Assembly: GCA_964531455.1 (NCBI GenBank)
Contig: CAZHFZ010000005.1
Span: 1 to 64,000 of the forward strand
DNA from: Ga0077527 sp964531455
GTDB taxonomy: Bacteria; Pseudomonadota; Gammaproteobacteria; Burkholderiales; SG8-41
Reading direction: 5' to 3'
DNA: 64,000 nucleotides
Made by a program: the position numbers and the translations under genes. Shown here in pieces: positions 47,994 through 56,876 of this stretch. The notes beneath the pieces are model-generated. The model worked only from the letters and a program-made list of their open reading frames with translations, was not told the DNA's origin and ran no database searches. Position 1 is the stretch's first letter. Each line of letters opens with the position of its first letter.

Positions 47994-49961
47994 TCACCCC
48001 TGAAGCAAACGAATCTCCGCCGCAGCCACGCCGGCCTCCGACCCCAGCAACACAACGATATCGCCCTCCTCGATCAGCATGTCGGGCGCGGGTGCGGCGG
48101 TTCTGACATTTCGCCTTCGCACCGCGGTCACCTCGACCCCAGCCTTGGCCAGATCAAGATCAAGCAGTCGCCGGCCGATGGACTTGGCACCGGCCGTCAC
48201 CAATACCGAATGCAGGCGCGGCTGCAGGGCCTGGTCTTCACCCTCGGCGGCATCGGTCATGCCGCGATAAAAACCGCGGAACAGGTCATAACGGCGTTCC
48301 CGGGTTTCGCGGATACGCCGCAACACGCGGGTTAACGGCACACCAACCAGCATCAAGGTGCTTGAGGCCAGCATCAGGCTGGCTTCCATGAGGTCAGCGA
48401 CGACCTCGGCGGCCCCCGCGTTACGCAGCTTCTCGACATCACTGTCATCAATCGTGCGCACGATCACCGGCAGGCCGGGCCGCGTTTCCTGAACGTGGGC
48501 AATGATGCGCAGCGCAGACGGCGTGTCGGCATAAGTGACGATCACGACCTTGGCCCGCGCCAGACCCGCTGCCAGCAACACCTCACGACGCGCAGCATCA
48601 CCGAACACCACACGCTCGCCTGCCGCGGTCGCATCGCCGATACGCTGCGGATCATTGTCGAGCGCGATAAACGGCACTTCTTCCTGATCAAGAAAACGGG
48701 CAAGGTTTTGCCCGCTCCGACCATAACCGCAAATCAGCACGTGTTCATCTGCGCTCATCGACTGCACGGCGATGTTGTGCAGTTGCATGGCGCGGCTCGT
48801 CCACTCCGTGGCGCTCCAGCGCCGGACTATGGCTTCGCTGCGTTCCATCACAAAAGGTGTGATCACCATCGACAGCACCATTACCGCAAGCACCGGCTGC
48901 AGGATTTCGGGGGAGACCAGCCCGCTCCCTGATGCATGGGCAAGGATGACAAACCCGAATTCACCGCAGGCGCCCAAGGCCAGTCCGGTACGCATGGCCA
49001 CGCCGCTTGACGCACCGAACAACCGGCTCAATCCGAAGATCAGCGCTGTTTTGGCCAGCACCAAAGTCACCAGCAACACGCTGACCCAGACGTTTTCGAT
49101 AACGATTCCTACGTTGAGCAGCATGCCGATGGTCACGAAGAACAAGCCAAGCAGGACATCGCGGAATGGCTTGATGTCTTCTTCAACCTGATACCGGTAT
49201 TCCGTCTCGGAAATCAGCACCCCGGCCACAAATGCCCCCAGTGCAAGCGACAAACCCGCCAACTCGGTGATGTAAGCGATGCCCAGCGTGATCAACAGCA
49301 CGTTGAGCACAAAAAGCTCAGATGACTTCTGCCGCGCAACCACATGAAACCAGGCGCGCATCAGTCGCTGGCCGAAAAACAGCAACAGCGTGAGCACCAC
49401 AGCCGCCTTGATGACGGCGTAACCCACAGTCGCGGCAAAATCCTCAGCGGGGGCAGCCAGCGCCGGGATCAGGATCAGCAGCGGAACCACGGCAAGATCC
49501 TGGAACAGCAGGATGCCGATGATCTGGCGGCCGTGCGGGGAGTTGAGTTCAAACCGCTCGGCAAGGAACTTGGCCAGTATTGCCGTTGACGACATCGCCA
49601 GCGCGCCCCCCAGCACAATACTCGTAGACCAGGGAACACCGATCGCCATTGCAACGCCAACCACCAGCAGCAGCGTGATCAGGACCTGCGCGGTGCCGAG
49701 CCCGAAGACAATGCGCCGCATGGTCATCAGGCGGGTCAAACTGAATTCCAGCCCGATGCTGAACATCAGGAACAAAACCCCGATTTCAGCAAGGCTGCGA
49801 ACTTCGTCGGTCGTGGTGATCCAGCCCAGGGCATGGGGCCCGATCAATACGCCAACGCTCAGATAGCCCAGCAGCGGCGGCAGCCGCAACGAACGGAACA
49901 CCACCACCACCAGCACAGCGGCGGCGAGCAGTATGAGAACGGGTTGCAGGGTGTTGTGCAT
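47994..49961 (-). CDS. Kef-type cation/H+ antiporter with RCK domain
   Basis: 655 residues from the ATG at 49961 (MHNTLQPVLILLAAAVLVVVVFRSL); the frame opens 54 bases earlier without a ribosome site. About 12 transmembrane helices form the CPA2 exchanger (LPPLLGYLSVGVLIGPHALGW, FSIGLEFSLTRL, QIIGILLFQDLAVVPLLILIP with the conserved QD). A TrkA-N/RCK domain follows (HVLICGYGRSGQNLARFLDQEEVPFIALDNDP). A TrkA-C-like end is seen in LIEEGDIVVLLGSEAGV. KefB/C-type exporters exchange K+ for H+. It is divergent from kdsD, a standard pairing. Confidence 0.92.
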   Translation of the reverse strand: MHNTLQPVLILLAAAVLVVVVFRSLRLPPLLGYLSVGVLIGPHALGWITTTDEVRSLAEIGVLFLMFSIGLEFSLTRLMTMRRIVFGLGTAQVLITLLLVVGVAMAIGVPWSTSIVLGGALAMSSTAILAKFLAERFELNSPHGRQIIGILLFQDLAVVPLLILIPALAAPAEDFAATVGYAVIKAAVVLTLLLFFGQRLMRAWFHVVARQKSSELFVLNVLLITLGIAYITELAGLSLALGAFVAGVLISETEYRYQVEEDIKPFRDVLLGLFFVTIGMLLNVGIVIENVWVSVLLVTLVLAKTALIFGLSRLFGASSGVAMRTGLALGACGEFGFVILAHASGSGLVSPEILQPVLAVMVLSMVITPFVMERSEAIVRRWSATEWTSRAMQLHNIAVQSMSADEHVLICGYGRSGQNLARFLDQEEVPFIALDNDPQRIGDATAAGERVVFGDAARREVLLAAGLARAKVVIVTYADTPSALRIIAHVQETRPGLPVIVRTIDDSDVEKLRNAGAAEVVADLMEASLMLASSTLMLVGVPLTRVLRRIRETRERRYDLFRGFYRGMTDAAEGEDQALQPRLHSVLVTAGAKSIGRRLLDLDLAKAGVEVTAVRRRNVRTAAPAPDMLIEEGDIVVLLGSEAGVAAAEIRLLQG

Positions 49962-50048
49962 GCGCGATAAGAAGAGGTATCGGTCGAATATTGCCTTTTC
50001 TTCAATGAATTGCAAGCGCAGACGACCGATTCAAGACAGGGTGTTTGT

Positions 50049-50054
50049 TATAAT
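50049..50054 (+). promoter_or_regulatory. TATAAT box immediately before kdsD
   Basis: TATAAT ends seven bases before the kdsD ATG at 50062, so transcription from it would start at or next to the start codon. No convincing -35 element is seen. The pattern TTATAATTT...CCATG also occurs upstream of hisI. Confidence 0.4.
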
Positions 50055-50061
50055 TTCCACC

Positions 50062-51054
50062 ATGAGTTCCCCAGCCGAAGGCCCTACAGCCACCGCTTCA
50101 ATTGCAGCGGCGCGTGAAGTGCTTGCCATCGAGGCACAGGCCGTTACCGACCTGATAGCGCACATCGATGCACGATTCGAGCAGGCGATTCGCATCCTTC
50201 TGCAATGTCGCGGACGCGTCGTTGTCAGCGGCATCGGAAAATCCGGTCACATCGCCCGCAAGATGGCTGCCACTTTAGCCAGCACCGGCACGCCGGCGTT
50301 TTTCGTTCATCCTGCGGAAGCAAGTCACGGCGACCTTGGCATGATCACCCGCGACGATGTTTTCGTCGCGCTGTCAAACTCAGGGGAAACCGCAGAACTG
50401 CTGATCATCATTCCGGTTCTCAAGCGGCAGGGGGCGAAACTCGTGGCGTTGACCGGCAACCCTACCTCGACGCTGGGCAGGGAGGCCGATGTCCATCTTT
50501 ATGCCGGCGCAAGACAGGAAGCCTGCCCGCTCAATCTTGCCCCTACGGCCAGCACCACCGCAGCTCTTGCCCTTGGTGACGCCATCGCCGTCGCCCTGAT
50601 GCGCGCGCGCGGATTCACCCAGGATGAATTTGCCCGCTCCCACCCGGGCGGCGCCCTCGGACGCAAACTGCTCACAATGGTCAGGGATGTCATGCGTTCA
50701 GGCAACGAAGCGCCGCGTATTGCAGAAACATCTTCGCTGACTGATGCACTGCTTGAAATGTCCCGTGGCCGCATGGGCATGACCGCGGTGGTTGACCCGG
50801 CGCAGGTGGTCAAAGGCATTTTTACCGACGGCGACCTTCGCCGCGCCATCAGCAAAGGCCTCGATTTGCGCAAAACGCTGATCAAGGACGCGATGTCTGC
50901 CAATCCACGCACCATCGGACCTGACCGGCTTGCGGCTGAAGCCGTCGAAATCATGGAGAGGGGCAAAGTCACCCAGTTGCTGGTTGTCGATGATGAAAGC
51001 CGCCTGCTGGGCGCCCTGAACATCCACGACCTGTTCCGCAACAAAGTGGTTTAG
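50062..51054 (+). CDS. kdsD: D-arabinose 5-phosphate isomerase KdsD
   Basis: 330 residues from the ATG at 50062; the frame is open to 49933, which overlaps the antiporter gene. The SIS domain contains RVVVSGIGKSGHIARKMAATLASTGTPAFFVHPAEASHGDLGMI and ALSNSGETAELL. Two CBS domains follow (VMRSGNEAPRIAETSSLTDALLEMSRGRMGMTAVVD and AMSANPRTIGPDRLAAEAVEIMERGKVTQLLVVDDE). It makes arabinose 5-phosphate for Kdo synthesis. It heads the Kdo/Lpt gene set. Confidence 0.96.
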   Translation: MSSPAEGPTATASIAAAREVLAIEAQAVTDLIAHIDARFEQAIRILLQCRGRVVVSGIGKSGHIARKMAATLASTGTPAFFVHPAEASHGDLGMITRDDVFVALSNSGETAELLIIIPVLKRQGAKLVALTGNPTSTLGREADVHLYAGARQEACPLNLAPTASTTAALALGDAIAVALMRARGFTQDEFARSHPGGALGRKLLTMVRDVMRSGNEAPRIAETSSLTDALLEMSRGRMGMTAVVDPAQVVKGIFTDGDLRRAISKGLDLRKTLIKDAMSANPRTIGPDRLAAEAVEIMERGKVTQLLVVDDESRLLGALNIHDLFRNKVV

Positions 51055-51071
51055 CAGCGGCGAGCCAACCG

Positions 51072-51593
51072 ATGATTCCGCAAGCCAGGCAGGTCCGGAT
51101 CGCAATATTCGATGTCGATGGCGTTTTGTCCGACGGCGGACTGCACTATGCCGAAACCGGCGACGCCATGAAGACTTTCGACGTACGCGACGGCATGGGC
51201 ATGAAACTGCTGCAGGACTCGGGTGTCGAACTTGCAATAATTACCAGCCGGAAGGCTGGCAGCGTGCGGGAACGCGCCGCCGACCTCGGCATACGGCACG
51301 TAAAACAGGGCGTGAGCGACAAATGCTCTGCTTTCGACGCCTTGCTTGCTGATCTGGGCCTTACGCAGGAACAGTCTGCGTTTCTCGGTGACGACCTGGT
51401 TGATCTGCCGGTGCTCAAACGCTGCGGTTTTGCGGTAACTGTCGCCGATGCCCCGGCGGTGCTCAAGAGACACGCTGATTACGTGACGCGCGCAACTGGA
51501 GGTCACGGCGCTGCACGCGAGTTCTGTGAGGTTATCCTGCACAACCAGGGCGCGCTGGCCGCACAGACAGCGCGTTTCCTCGGCACCGACTGA
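51072..51593 (+). CDS. kdsC: 3-deoxy-manno-octulosonate-8-phosphatase KdsC
   Basis: 173 residues of a capless HAD phosphatase: IAIFDVDGVLSDGGLHYAETGDAMKTFDVRDGMGMKLL (motif I DxDG), IITSRKA (motif II), and FLGDDLVDLPVLKRCGFAVTVADA (motif IV). It removes phosphate from Kdo-8-P. It is 17 bases after kdsD. Confidence 0.96.
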   Translation: MIPQARQVRIAIFDVDGVLSDGGLHYAETGDAMKTFDVRDGMGMKLLQDSGVELAIITSRKAGSVRERAADLGIRHVKQGVSDKCSAFDALLADLGLTQEQSAFLGDDLVDLPVLKRCGFAVTVADAPAVLKRHADYVTRATGGHGAAREFCEVILHNQGALAAQTARFLGTD

Positions 51594-51610
51594 GGCTCAA
51601 TACACCTGCA

Positions 51611-52192
51611 ATGAACCGCCTCTCGCAAATTTTCCCGCTGTTGCTGCTGGCTGCACTGGCAACGTTGACCTTCTGGCTGGACCGGGCCGTACAGCAAGGC
51701 AGCCCGCTCGCAGAAACCGAGCGCGCTGACCCGGACTTCATCATCGACAACATCGTTGCGCGCCGACTTGATGCCAACGGCAACGTGAAACACACTCTGC
51801 ATGCCGTGCGCATGACTCATTACCCCATTGACGACAGTACCCGCCTCGTTTCGCCGCGCTTTGTCAGCAACGCTTCGCGAGCCCCTCTGTCCGTCACCTC
51901 GCGCACCGCCCGCGTATCAAGCGGCGGCGAAAACATCTATTTTGAGGATGATGTGCGCGTGGTTCGGGCGGCCTATGCTGATCGCAGCGATCTCGTCCTC
52001 GAGACCGCTTTTTTGCATGTCATCCCGGATGAAAACATTGCCCGCACCGACCGGCCGGTAAAGATTACCGACGCCCATACCGTTGCCACGGCGATTGGCT
52101 TAGAATTGGACAGTGAAGCCCGAACCGTCAAGTTCCTCTCCCAGTTCCGCGGCACCTATCATGACCCCGCCCGTGTCGAAAAACGCCGCTAG
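51611..52192 (+). CDS. lptC: LPS export system protein LptC
   Basis: 193 residues. One N-terminal membrane anchor (IFPLLLLAALATLTFWLDRAV) precedes the beta-jellyroll domain: DFIIDNIVARRLDANGNVKHTLHAVRMTHYPIDDSTRLVSPRF, VSSGGENIYFEDDVRVVRAAYADRSDLVLETAFLHVIPDENIARTDRPVKI. LptC joins LptB2FG to the LptA bridge. Its 3' end overlaps the lptA start by 32 bases. Confidence 0.92.
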   Translation: MNRLSQIFPLLLLAALATLTFWLDRAVQQGSPLAETERADPDFIIDNIVARRLDANGNVKHTLHAVRMTHYPIDDSTRLVSPRFVSNASRAPLSVTSRTARVSSGGENIYFEDDVRVVRAAYADRSDLVLETAFLHVIPDENIARTDRPVKITDAHTVATAIGLELDSEARTVKFLSQFRGTYHDPARVEKRR

Positions 52193-52805
52193 TCAACTCC
52201 TGCGCTGGCTCGCCCACGCTGCAACCCGCATGCTGGTAGCGGGTATTTTCGTCTGTGGTTCAGCACATGCGGAAAAAGCAGACCGCGAGAAACCGATCAA
52301 TCTCGAAGCTGACCGGGTGTCGGTAGATGACGCCAAGCAGATATCCACCTTTGAAGGGCGCGTCGTGTTGACCCAGGGCACCCTGATCATCCGTGGCGAT
52401 CGCATGGAAGTGCGGCAGGACAACCAGGGTTTCAAGACGGGAATCACCTGGGGCAATCTCGCCTATTTCAGGCAAAAGCGCGACGGATATGATGAGTACA
52501 TCGAGGGCTGGGCGGAACGCATCGAATACGACGGCCGTGCCGACAAAGTACAGATGTTCAACCGGGCGTCCATGAAAAAGGGTGCTGACGAAGTACGCGG
52601 CAATTACATTTCGTATGACGCAAATACCGAATTCTTCCAGGTTACCGGCGGCAGTTCCCCGACAGCGACCGGCGGTAACGGCCGGGTACGGGCGGTGTTG
52701 CAGCCCAAGCCGAAGGAAAAACCGGCGGCCCAGCCGCCTGTCTCGCTGCGACCCACGGCGGAAGTGGGTGCGCCGCGAGAGCCGCTGCCGACACAACCGC
52801 GCTGA
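52161..52805 (+). CDS. lptA: LPS transport periplasmic protein LptA
   Basis: 214 residues from the ATG at 52161. A signal peptide (LLRWLAHAATRMLVAGIFVCGSAHAE) precedes the jellyroll: KPINLEADRVSVDDAKQISTFEGRVVLTQGTLIIRGDRMEVRQD, and further VRGNYISYDANTEFFQVTGG. The Pro-rich tail RAVLQPKPKEKPAAQPP is typical of betaproteobacterial LptA. It forms the LPS bridge across the periplasm. Confidence 0.94.
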   Translation: MTPPVSKNAASQLLRWLAHAATRMLVAGIFVCGSAHAEKADREKPINLEADRVSVDDAKQISTFEGRVVLTQGTLIIRGDRMEVRQDNQGFKTGITWGNLAYFRQKRDGYDEYIEGWAERIEYDGRADKVQMFNRASMKKGADEVRGNYISYDANTEFFQVTGGSSPTATGGNGRVRAVLQPKPKEKPAAQPPVSLRPTAEVGAPREPLPTQPR

Positions 52806-52812
52806 GCGGGTC

Positions 52813-53573
52813 ATGGATAATCTGATTCAGGAAAGTCGCAACGGAACTCCGCGTCCGGAAGGTACATACGTGCTGAAGGCCGACGGCCTGAAGAAACGCT
52901 ATCGCACACGCACCGTCNNNNNNNNNNTCAGCCGGGTGAATTTTTTGGCCTGCTCGGGCCCAACGGTGCCGGCAAGACCACCTGTTTTTACATGATGGTC
53001 GGCCTGGTCGCGATGGACGGGGGCGAACTCTATCTTGACGAAACCCGGCTTACGCACATGCCCATGCATAACCGTGCACGCCTCGGCCTGAGTTACCTGC
53101 CGCAAGAAGCATCGATATTCCGGCGGCTGACCGTCGCGGAAAACGTGCGCGCCATCCTCGAGCTGTACCACACAGATTCCGCCACCATCGAAGCCCGTCT
53201 CGACACACTTCTGCAGGAACTGCATGTCGGACATCTTCGCAACAATCCTGCAATCAGTCTTTCGGGAGGCGAACGGCGACGGGTTGAAATTGCCCGCGCC
53301 CTGGCGACCGAACCCCGTTTCATCCTGCTTGACGAACCTTTCGCCGGAGTTGATCCGATCGCCGTCATTGAAATCCAGAAAATCATCGGCTTCCTGCGTA
53401 ACCGTGGAATCGGGGTACTGATCACCGACCACAACGTCCGGGAAACACTGGGCATCTGCGACCGCGCCTACATCATCAACGACGGCACCGTACTGGCTTT
53501 CGGCAAGCCCGACGAGATCGTCTATAATGAGAGCGTCAGAAAGGTCTATCTCGGTGAGCACTTCCGCCTTTGA
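52813..53573 (+). CDS. lptB: LPS export ABC ATPase LptB (interrupted by an assembly gap)
   Basis: The ATG at 52813 starts MDNLIQESRNG, then LKADGLKKRYRTRTV up to the gap. After it the correct frame resumes as QPGEFFGLLGPNGAGKTTCFYMMVGLV with Walker A. The signature is SLSGGERRRVEIARAL, Walker B FILLDEPFAGVDPIAV, the switch LITDHNVRETL. About ten residues between RTRTV and the resumed frame are missing, and the two sides are out of frame through 10 N, so the true gap is not 10 bases. The N-terminal extension of about 18 residues precedes the usual LptB start. It drives LPS extraction with LptFG. Confidence 0.93.
52918..52927. other. Assembly gap (10 N)
   Basis: Ten N bases interrupt lptB. The frames on the two sides require a missing length of 2 modulo 3, and the protein family requires roughly 30 bases. 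Confidence 0.98.
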
Positions 53574-53640
53574 GACCACCAGGCAGCGTTAAAATCCACG
53601 ATTGCCCCTCCGGGACCCGATCTTCCATATCCGGCCCTGA

Positions 53641-55083
53641 ATGAAACATTCTCTACAGCTCAGACTCTCGCAACACCTGACGTTGACGCCGCAACTGCAG
53701 CAGTCGATTCGACTGCTGCAGCTGTCGACGCTCGAACTCAATCAGGAAATCGAGCGCCTGCTCCAGGACAACCCGCTGCTGGAACGCGAAGACAGTGGAA
53801 CGGAATCGCCGCCACCACCGCAAAACGACCCGGCGCAGTCAGCATCCGTCGACACCCCGGAAAGTTCCAGCAACAATGACCAGGAACAGTCGGGCAGCAG
53901 TGATGAGCCTGCGTCCTTCGATATCGAGGACGGCCCCTCTTACGGCAACAGCAGCAGTGCCGACAACGACGACGACGAATTTCCGCCGCTGGCCGAGCAG
54001 CCCGCATCGCTGCGAGCCCATCTGACCGCACAACTCTCCCTGCTGCATCTGTCCGAACGGGACAAGCAACTGGTCAACCTGCTGATCGACTCCCTGACCG
54101 ACGACGGTTACTTGCCGCAATCCCTTGAGGAAATCGGCGAGATGCTGCCGCCGGAACTCGACGTGAATCATGACGACCTGTCGATCGCCCTGCAGCATCT
54201 GCAACATCTGGAGCCGATCGGCATCGGCGCACGCAATCTCGCGGAGTGCCTGTCGCTGCAACTGGCCGCGCTGCCCGACGACACGCCGCAGCGTGACGCG
54301 GCGCTGGAAATCGTCAGGAACCACCTTGACGCACTTGCCGCACGTGACTTTGCCCGACTGAAACGCACGCTGAAGTGTGACGATGCCTGCCTGCGCATTG
54401 TACAGAAGCTCATCACCAGCCTTAATCCCAGACCGGGCAGTGGATTCTCCACCGAGGAAACGCGGTTTGTGGTATCCGACGTGATCGTGCGCAAGATAAA
54501 GGGCGTATGGGTTGCCGCGCTGAATCCGGATGCGATGCCGCGCCTGCGGGTCAACCGCATGTACGCGGATATCCTTCAACGCAACCGCGGCAGCAGCGCA
54601 CAACAACTGAATTCGCAGCTGCAGGAAGCAAAGTGGCTGATAAAAAACGTACAGCAGCGCTTTGAAACCATTCTGCGCGTTTCGCAGGCCATCGTTGACC
54701 GGCAGCGCAACTTCCTCGAGCATGGCGAAGTGGCCATGCGTCCTTTGGTATTGCGCGAGATCGCGGAAACGCTGGGCCTGCATGAATCGACGGTGTCCCG
54801 TGTGACTACGCAAAAATTCATGCATACGCCGCGCGGGATCTTTGAATTGAAGTATTTTTTCGGCAGCCATGTCGCCACCGAGGCCGGCGGCTCGGCATCC
54901 AGCACGGCAATCCGCGCACTGATCAAACAGCTGGTCAGCGCGGAAAACACCCGCTCACCGCTCAGCGACGGCCAGATTTCGGAGCTTCTGGGTCAGCAGG
55001 GTATAGTCGTGGCAAGGCGAACCATTGCAAAATACCGGGAATCGATGCAGATCCTACCGGTTAATCTGAGAAAAACCCTTTAA
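53641..55083 (+). CDS. rpoN: RNA polymerase sigma-54 factor RpoN
   Basis: 480 residues. Region I is SLQLRLSQHLTLTPQLQQSIRLLQLSTLELNQEIERLLQDNPLLE. An acidic Gln/Ser-rich region II follows (to about residue 120). The core-binding domain and the helix-turn-helix LREIAETLGLHESTVSRVTTQKFMHTPRG come next, and the RpoN box ARRTIAKYRE lies near the end. It recognises -24/-12 promoters such as the one at 47141-47156. The lptB-rpoN-hpf-ptsN order is conserved in proteobacteria. Confidence 0.97.
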   Translation: MKHSLQLRLSQHLTLTPQLQQSIRLLQLSTLELNQEIERLLQDNPLLEREDSGTESPPPPQNDPAQSASVDTPESSSNNDQEQSGSSDEPASFDIEDGPSYGNSSSADNDDDEFPPLAEQPASLRAHLTAQLSLLHLSERDKQLVNLLIDSLTDDGYLPQSLEEIGEMLPPELDVNHDDLSIALQHLQHLEPIGIGARNLAECLSLQLAALPDDTPQRDAALEIVRNHLDALAARDFARLKRTLKCDDACLRIVQKLITSLNPRPGSGFSTEETRFVVSDVIVRKIKGVWVAALNPDAMPRLRVNRMYADILQRNRGSSAQQLNSQLQEAKWLIKNVQQRFETILRVSQAIVDRQRNFLEHGEVAMRPLVLREIAETLGLHESTVSRVTTQKFMHTPRGIFELKYFFGSHVATEAGGSASSTAIRALIKQLVSAENTRSPLSDGQISELLGQQGIVVARRTIAKYRESMQILPVNLRKTL

Positions 55084-55095
55084 CAAGGAGAAGAC

Positions 55096-55425
55096 ATGAA
55101 CCTGCACCTGACGGGCCACCACCTGCAAATCACCCCGGCAATTCGCGAACATGTCGCGCAAAAACTGGAGAAGATCACCGCGCATTTTGATCATGTGATC
55201 GACATCAACGTGATCATGACAGTCGAAAAACTGCAGCACAAAGTCGAAGCAAAAATGCACCTCAGCGGCAAGGAAATCTTCTGCGAAGCACATGGCGAGG
55301 ACATGTATGTCGCCATCGATCACCTGGTCGGCAAACTCGACCGTTCGGTGATAAAGCACAAGGAAAAAAATCTTGCCCACCGTCACGACAGCGCTCCGAT
55401 CAAACATCGCGCCGTCGAAGAGTAA
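55096..55425 (+). CDS. hpf: Ribosome hibernation-promoting factor HPF
   Basis: 109 residues, the short form: MNLHLTGHHLQITPAIREHVAQKLEKITAHFDHVIDINVIMTVEKLQHKVEAKMHLSGKEIFCEAHGEDMYVAIDHLVGKLDRSVIKHKEK. There is no C-terminal dimerisation domain. It binds idle 70S/100S ribosomes. An AAGGAG ribosome site precedes it, 12 bases after rpoN. Confidence 0.95.
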   Translation: MNLHLTGHHLQITPAIREHVAQKLEKITAHFDHVIDINVIMTVEKLQHKVEAKMHLSGKEIFCEAHGEDMYVAIDHLVGKLDRSVIKHKEKNLAHRHDSAPIKHRAVEE

Positions 55426-55458
55426 ACCCAGCCCACGAACAGCGACTTCCCGCGCGCC

Positions 55459-55944
55459 ATGAACCTGATCGCAAAACTGCTGCCCCTGTCGAACGTTCTG
55501 CTGGATGCAGATCTGACCAGCAAGAAGCGCGTTTTCGAACAGGCTGGCCTGTTGTTCGAGAACCACCAGCAAATCGCGCGCAATCAGGTATTCGACAGCC
55601 TGTTTGCCCGCGAAAAACTCGGATCAACCGGACTGGGCCAGGGTGTGGCCATCCCTCATGGCCGCATTAAAGGCATCAAGGCGGCAGCGGGATCACTGAT
55701 CCGTGTTCGTGAAGCCATACCCTTCGACGCCCCTGACGGCCAGAATGTCCGGCTGGTGTTCGTGCTGCTGGTGCCGGAACGCGCCACTGACGAACACCTG
55801 CAGATCCTGTCAGAGCTTGCCCAGATGTTCTGCGACAAGGTTTTTCGGGAAAAGCTTTTCAACGCAGCCAGCCCCGAAGATCTTCTGCAACTGATCACAC
55901 AATGGGAGCCCAATGCCGCAGGTCAGCATAGCCCGACTGTTTGA
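55459..55944 (+). CDS. ptsN: Nitrogen-regulatory PTS protein EIIA(Ntr), PtsN
   Basis: 161 residues. The phospho-acceptor H67 lies in GLGQGVAIPHGRIKG. REAIPFDAPDGQNVRLVFVLLVPERATDEHLQILSELAQMF is the EIIA-fructose/mannitol fold. PtsN takes phosphate from the nitrogen-PTS relay and adjusts potassium and nitrogen responses. Its 3' end overlaps hprK by 32 bases, so the two are coupled. Confidence 0.95.
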   Translation: MNLIAKLLPLSNVLLDADLTSKKRVFEQAGLLFENHQQIARNQVFDSLFAREKLGSTGLGQGVAIPHGRIKGIKAAAGSLIRVREAIPFDAPDGQNVRLVFVLLVPERATDEHLQILSELAQMFCDKVFREKLFNAASPEDLLQLITQWEPNAAGQHSPTV

Positions 55945-56857
55945 CGAAACCCGCGAAAAACTCCAGCTGACCTGGATCGCGGGCCGTGACGGCACCGACA
56001 AGGGTATTGACAGTGAGCTGACCAAGGACTCGTCCAAGGGCCTGGTCGGCCACCTCAATTTCATCCATCCCAACCTGATTCAGGTTCTGGGACAGTCCGA
56101 GGTCAATCATCTCAACGGACTGGATCCGGCCGAGTGTCGCGCACTGCTGAAACGCACGTCCACCCGCGAACTCGCCTGCTTCATTGTCGCCGGCGCCAAC
56201 GCCATACCGCCAGCGCTGCTTGAGGTCGCTGAAGCCACCCATACCCCGCTGTTTTCATCACCCATCGCCAGTGTCGAACTGATGTGGATACTGCGTCCGC
56301 ACCTTGCACGCGCACTGGCTGATTCGACCACCGTTCACGGCGTATTTCTGGATGTGCTTGGCGTCGGCGTGCTGATTACCGGCGACTCCGGCGTCGGCAA
56401 AAGTGAACTCGCTCTGGAACTGATCAGCCGCGGCAGCGGGCTCATCGCCGACGATGTGGTCGAACTCTACCGTGTCGGACCGGAAAGCGTAGAGGGCCGC
56501 TGCCCGTCTCTGCTTCGTGATTTTCTGGAAGTTCGCGGACTCGGTGTACTCAACATCCGTACCATTTTCGGCGAAGCCGCCCTGCGCCCGCGAAAGAACG
56601 TCAAGATTGTCGTGCATCTCGAACGCCCCACGGGTTCAGACCCGACCTATCTCGACCGGTTGCCGCTGAAACCCGGCACTGAATCGCTGATGGATGTGGA
56701 GATCCGCAAGGTAACAATTCCCGTCGCTGCCGGCCGCAACCTTGCCGTGCTGACTGAAGCCGCGGTACGCAATCACGTGCTGCAGATGCGCGGCATCGAC
56801 AGCACCCGTGAGTTTGTAGAGCGGCAGGCCCAGGCCATGAATAACCGCGACGACTGA
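55913..56857 (+). CDS. hprK: HPr kinase/phosphorylase HprK
   Basis: 314 residues. Walker A is GDSGVGKSE (157-165). The HprK signature is LEVRGLGVLNIRTIFGEAALR. The N-terminal domain contains HPNLIQVLGQSEV and the substrate-loop region MDVEIRKVTIPVAAGRNLAVL. It phosphorylates a serine of HPr-like PTS proteins. In betaproteobacteria it sits, as here, between ptsN and rapZ. Confidence 0.96.
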   Translation: MPQVSIARLFDETREKLQLTWIAGRDGTDKGIDSELTKDSSKGLVGHLNFIHPNLIQVLGQSEVNHLNGLDPAECRALLKRTSTRELACFIVAGANAIPPALLEVAEATHTPLFSSPIASVELMWILRPHLARALADSTTVHGVFLDVLGVGVLITGDSGVGKSELALELISRGSGLIADDVVELYRVGPESVEGRCPSLLRDFLEVRGLGVLNIRTIFGEAALRPRKNVKIVVHLERPTGSDPTYLDRLPLKPGTESLMDVEIRKVTIPVAAGRNLAVLTEAAVRNHVLQMRGIDSTREFVERQAQAMNNRDD

Positions 56858-56876
56858 ACCGGAACACAAACAAGCC

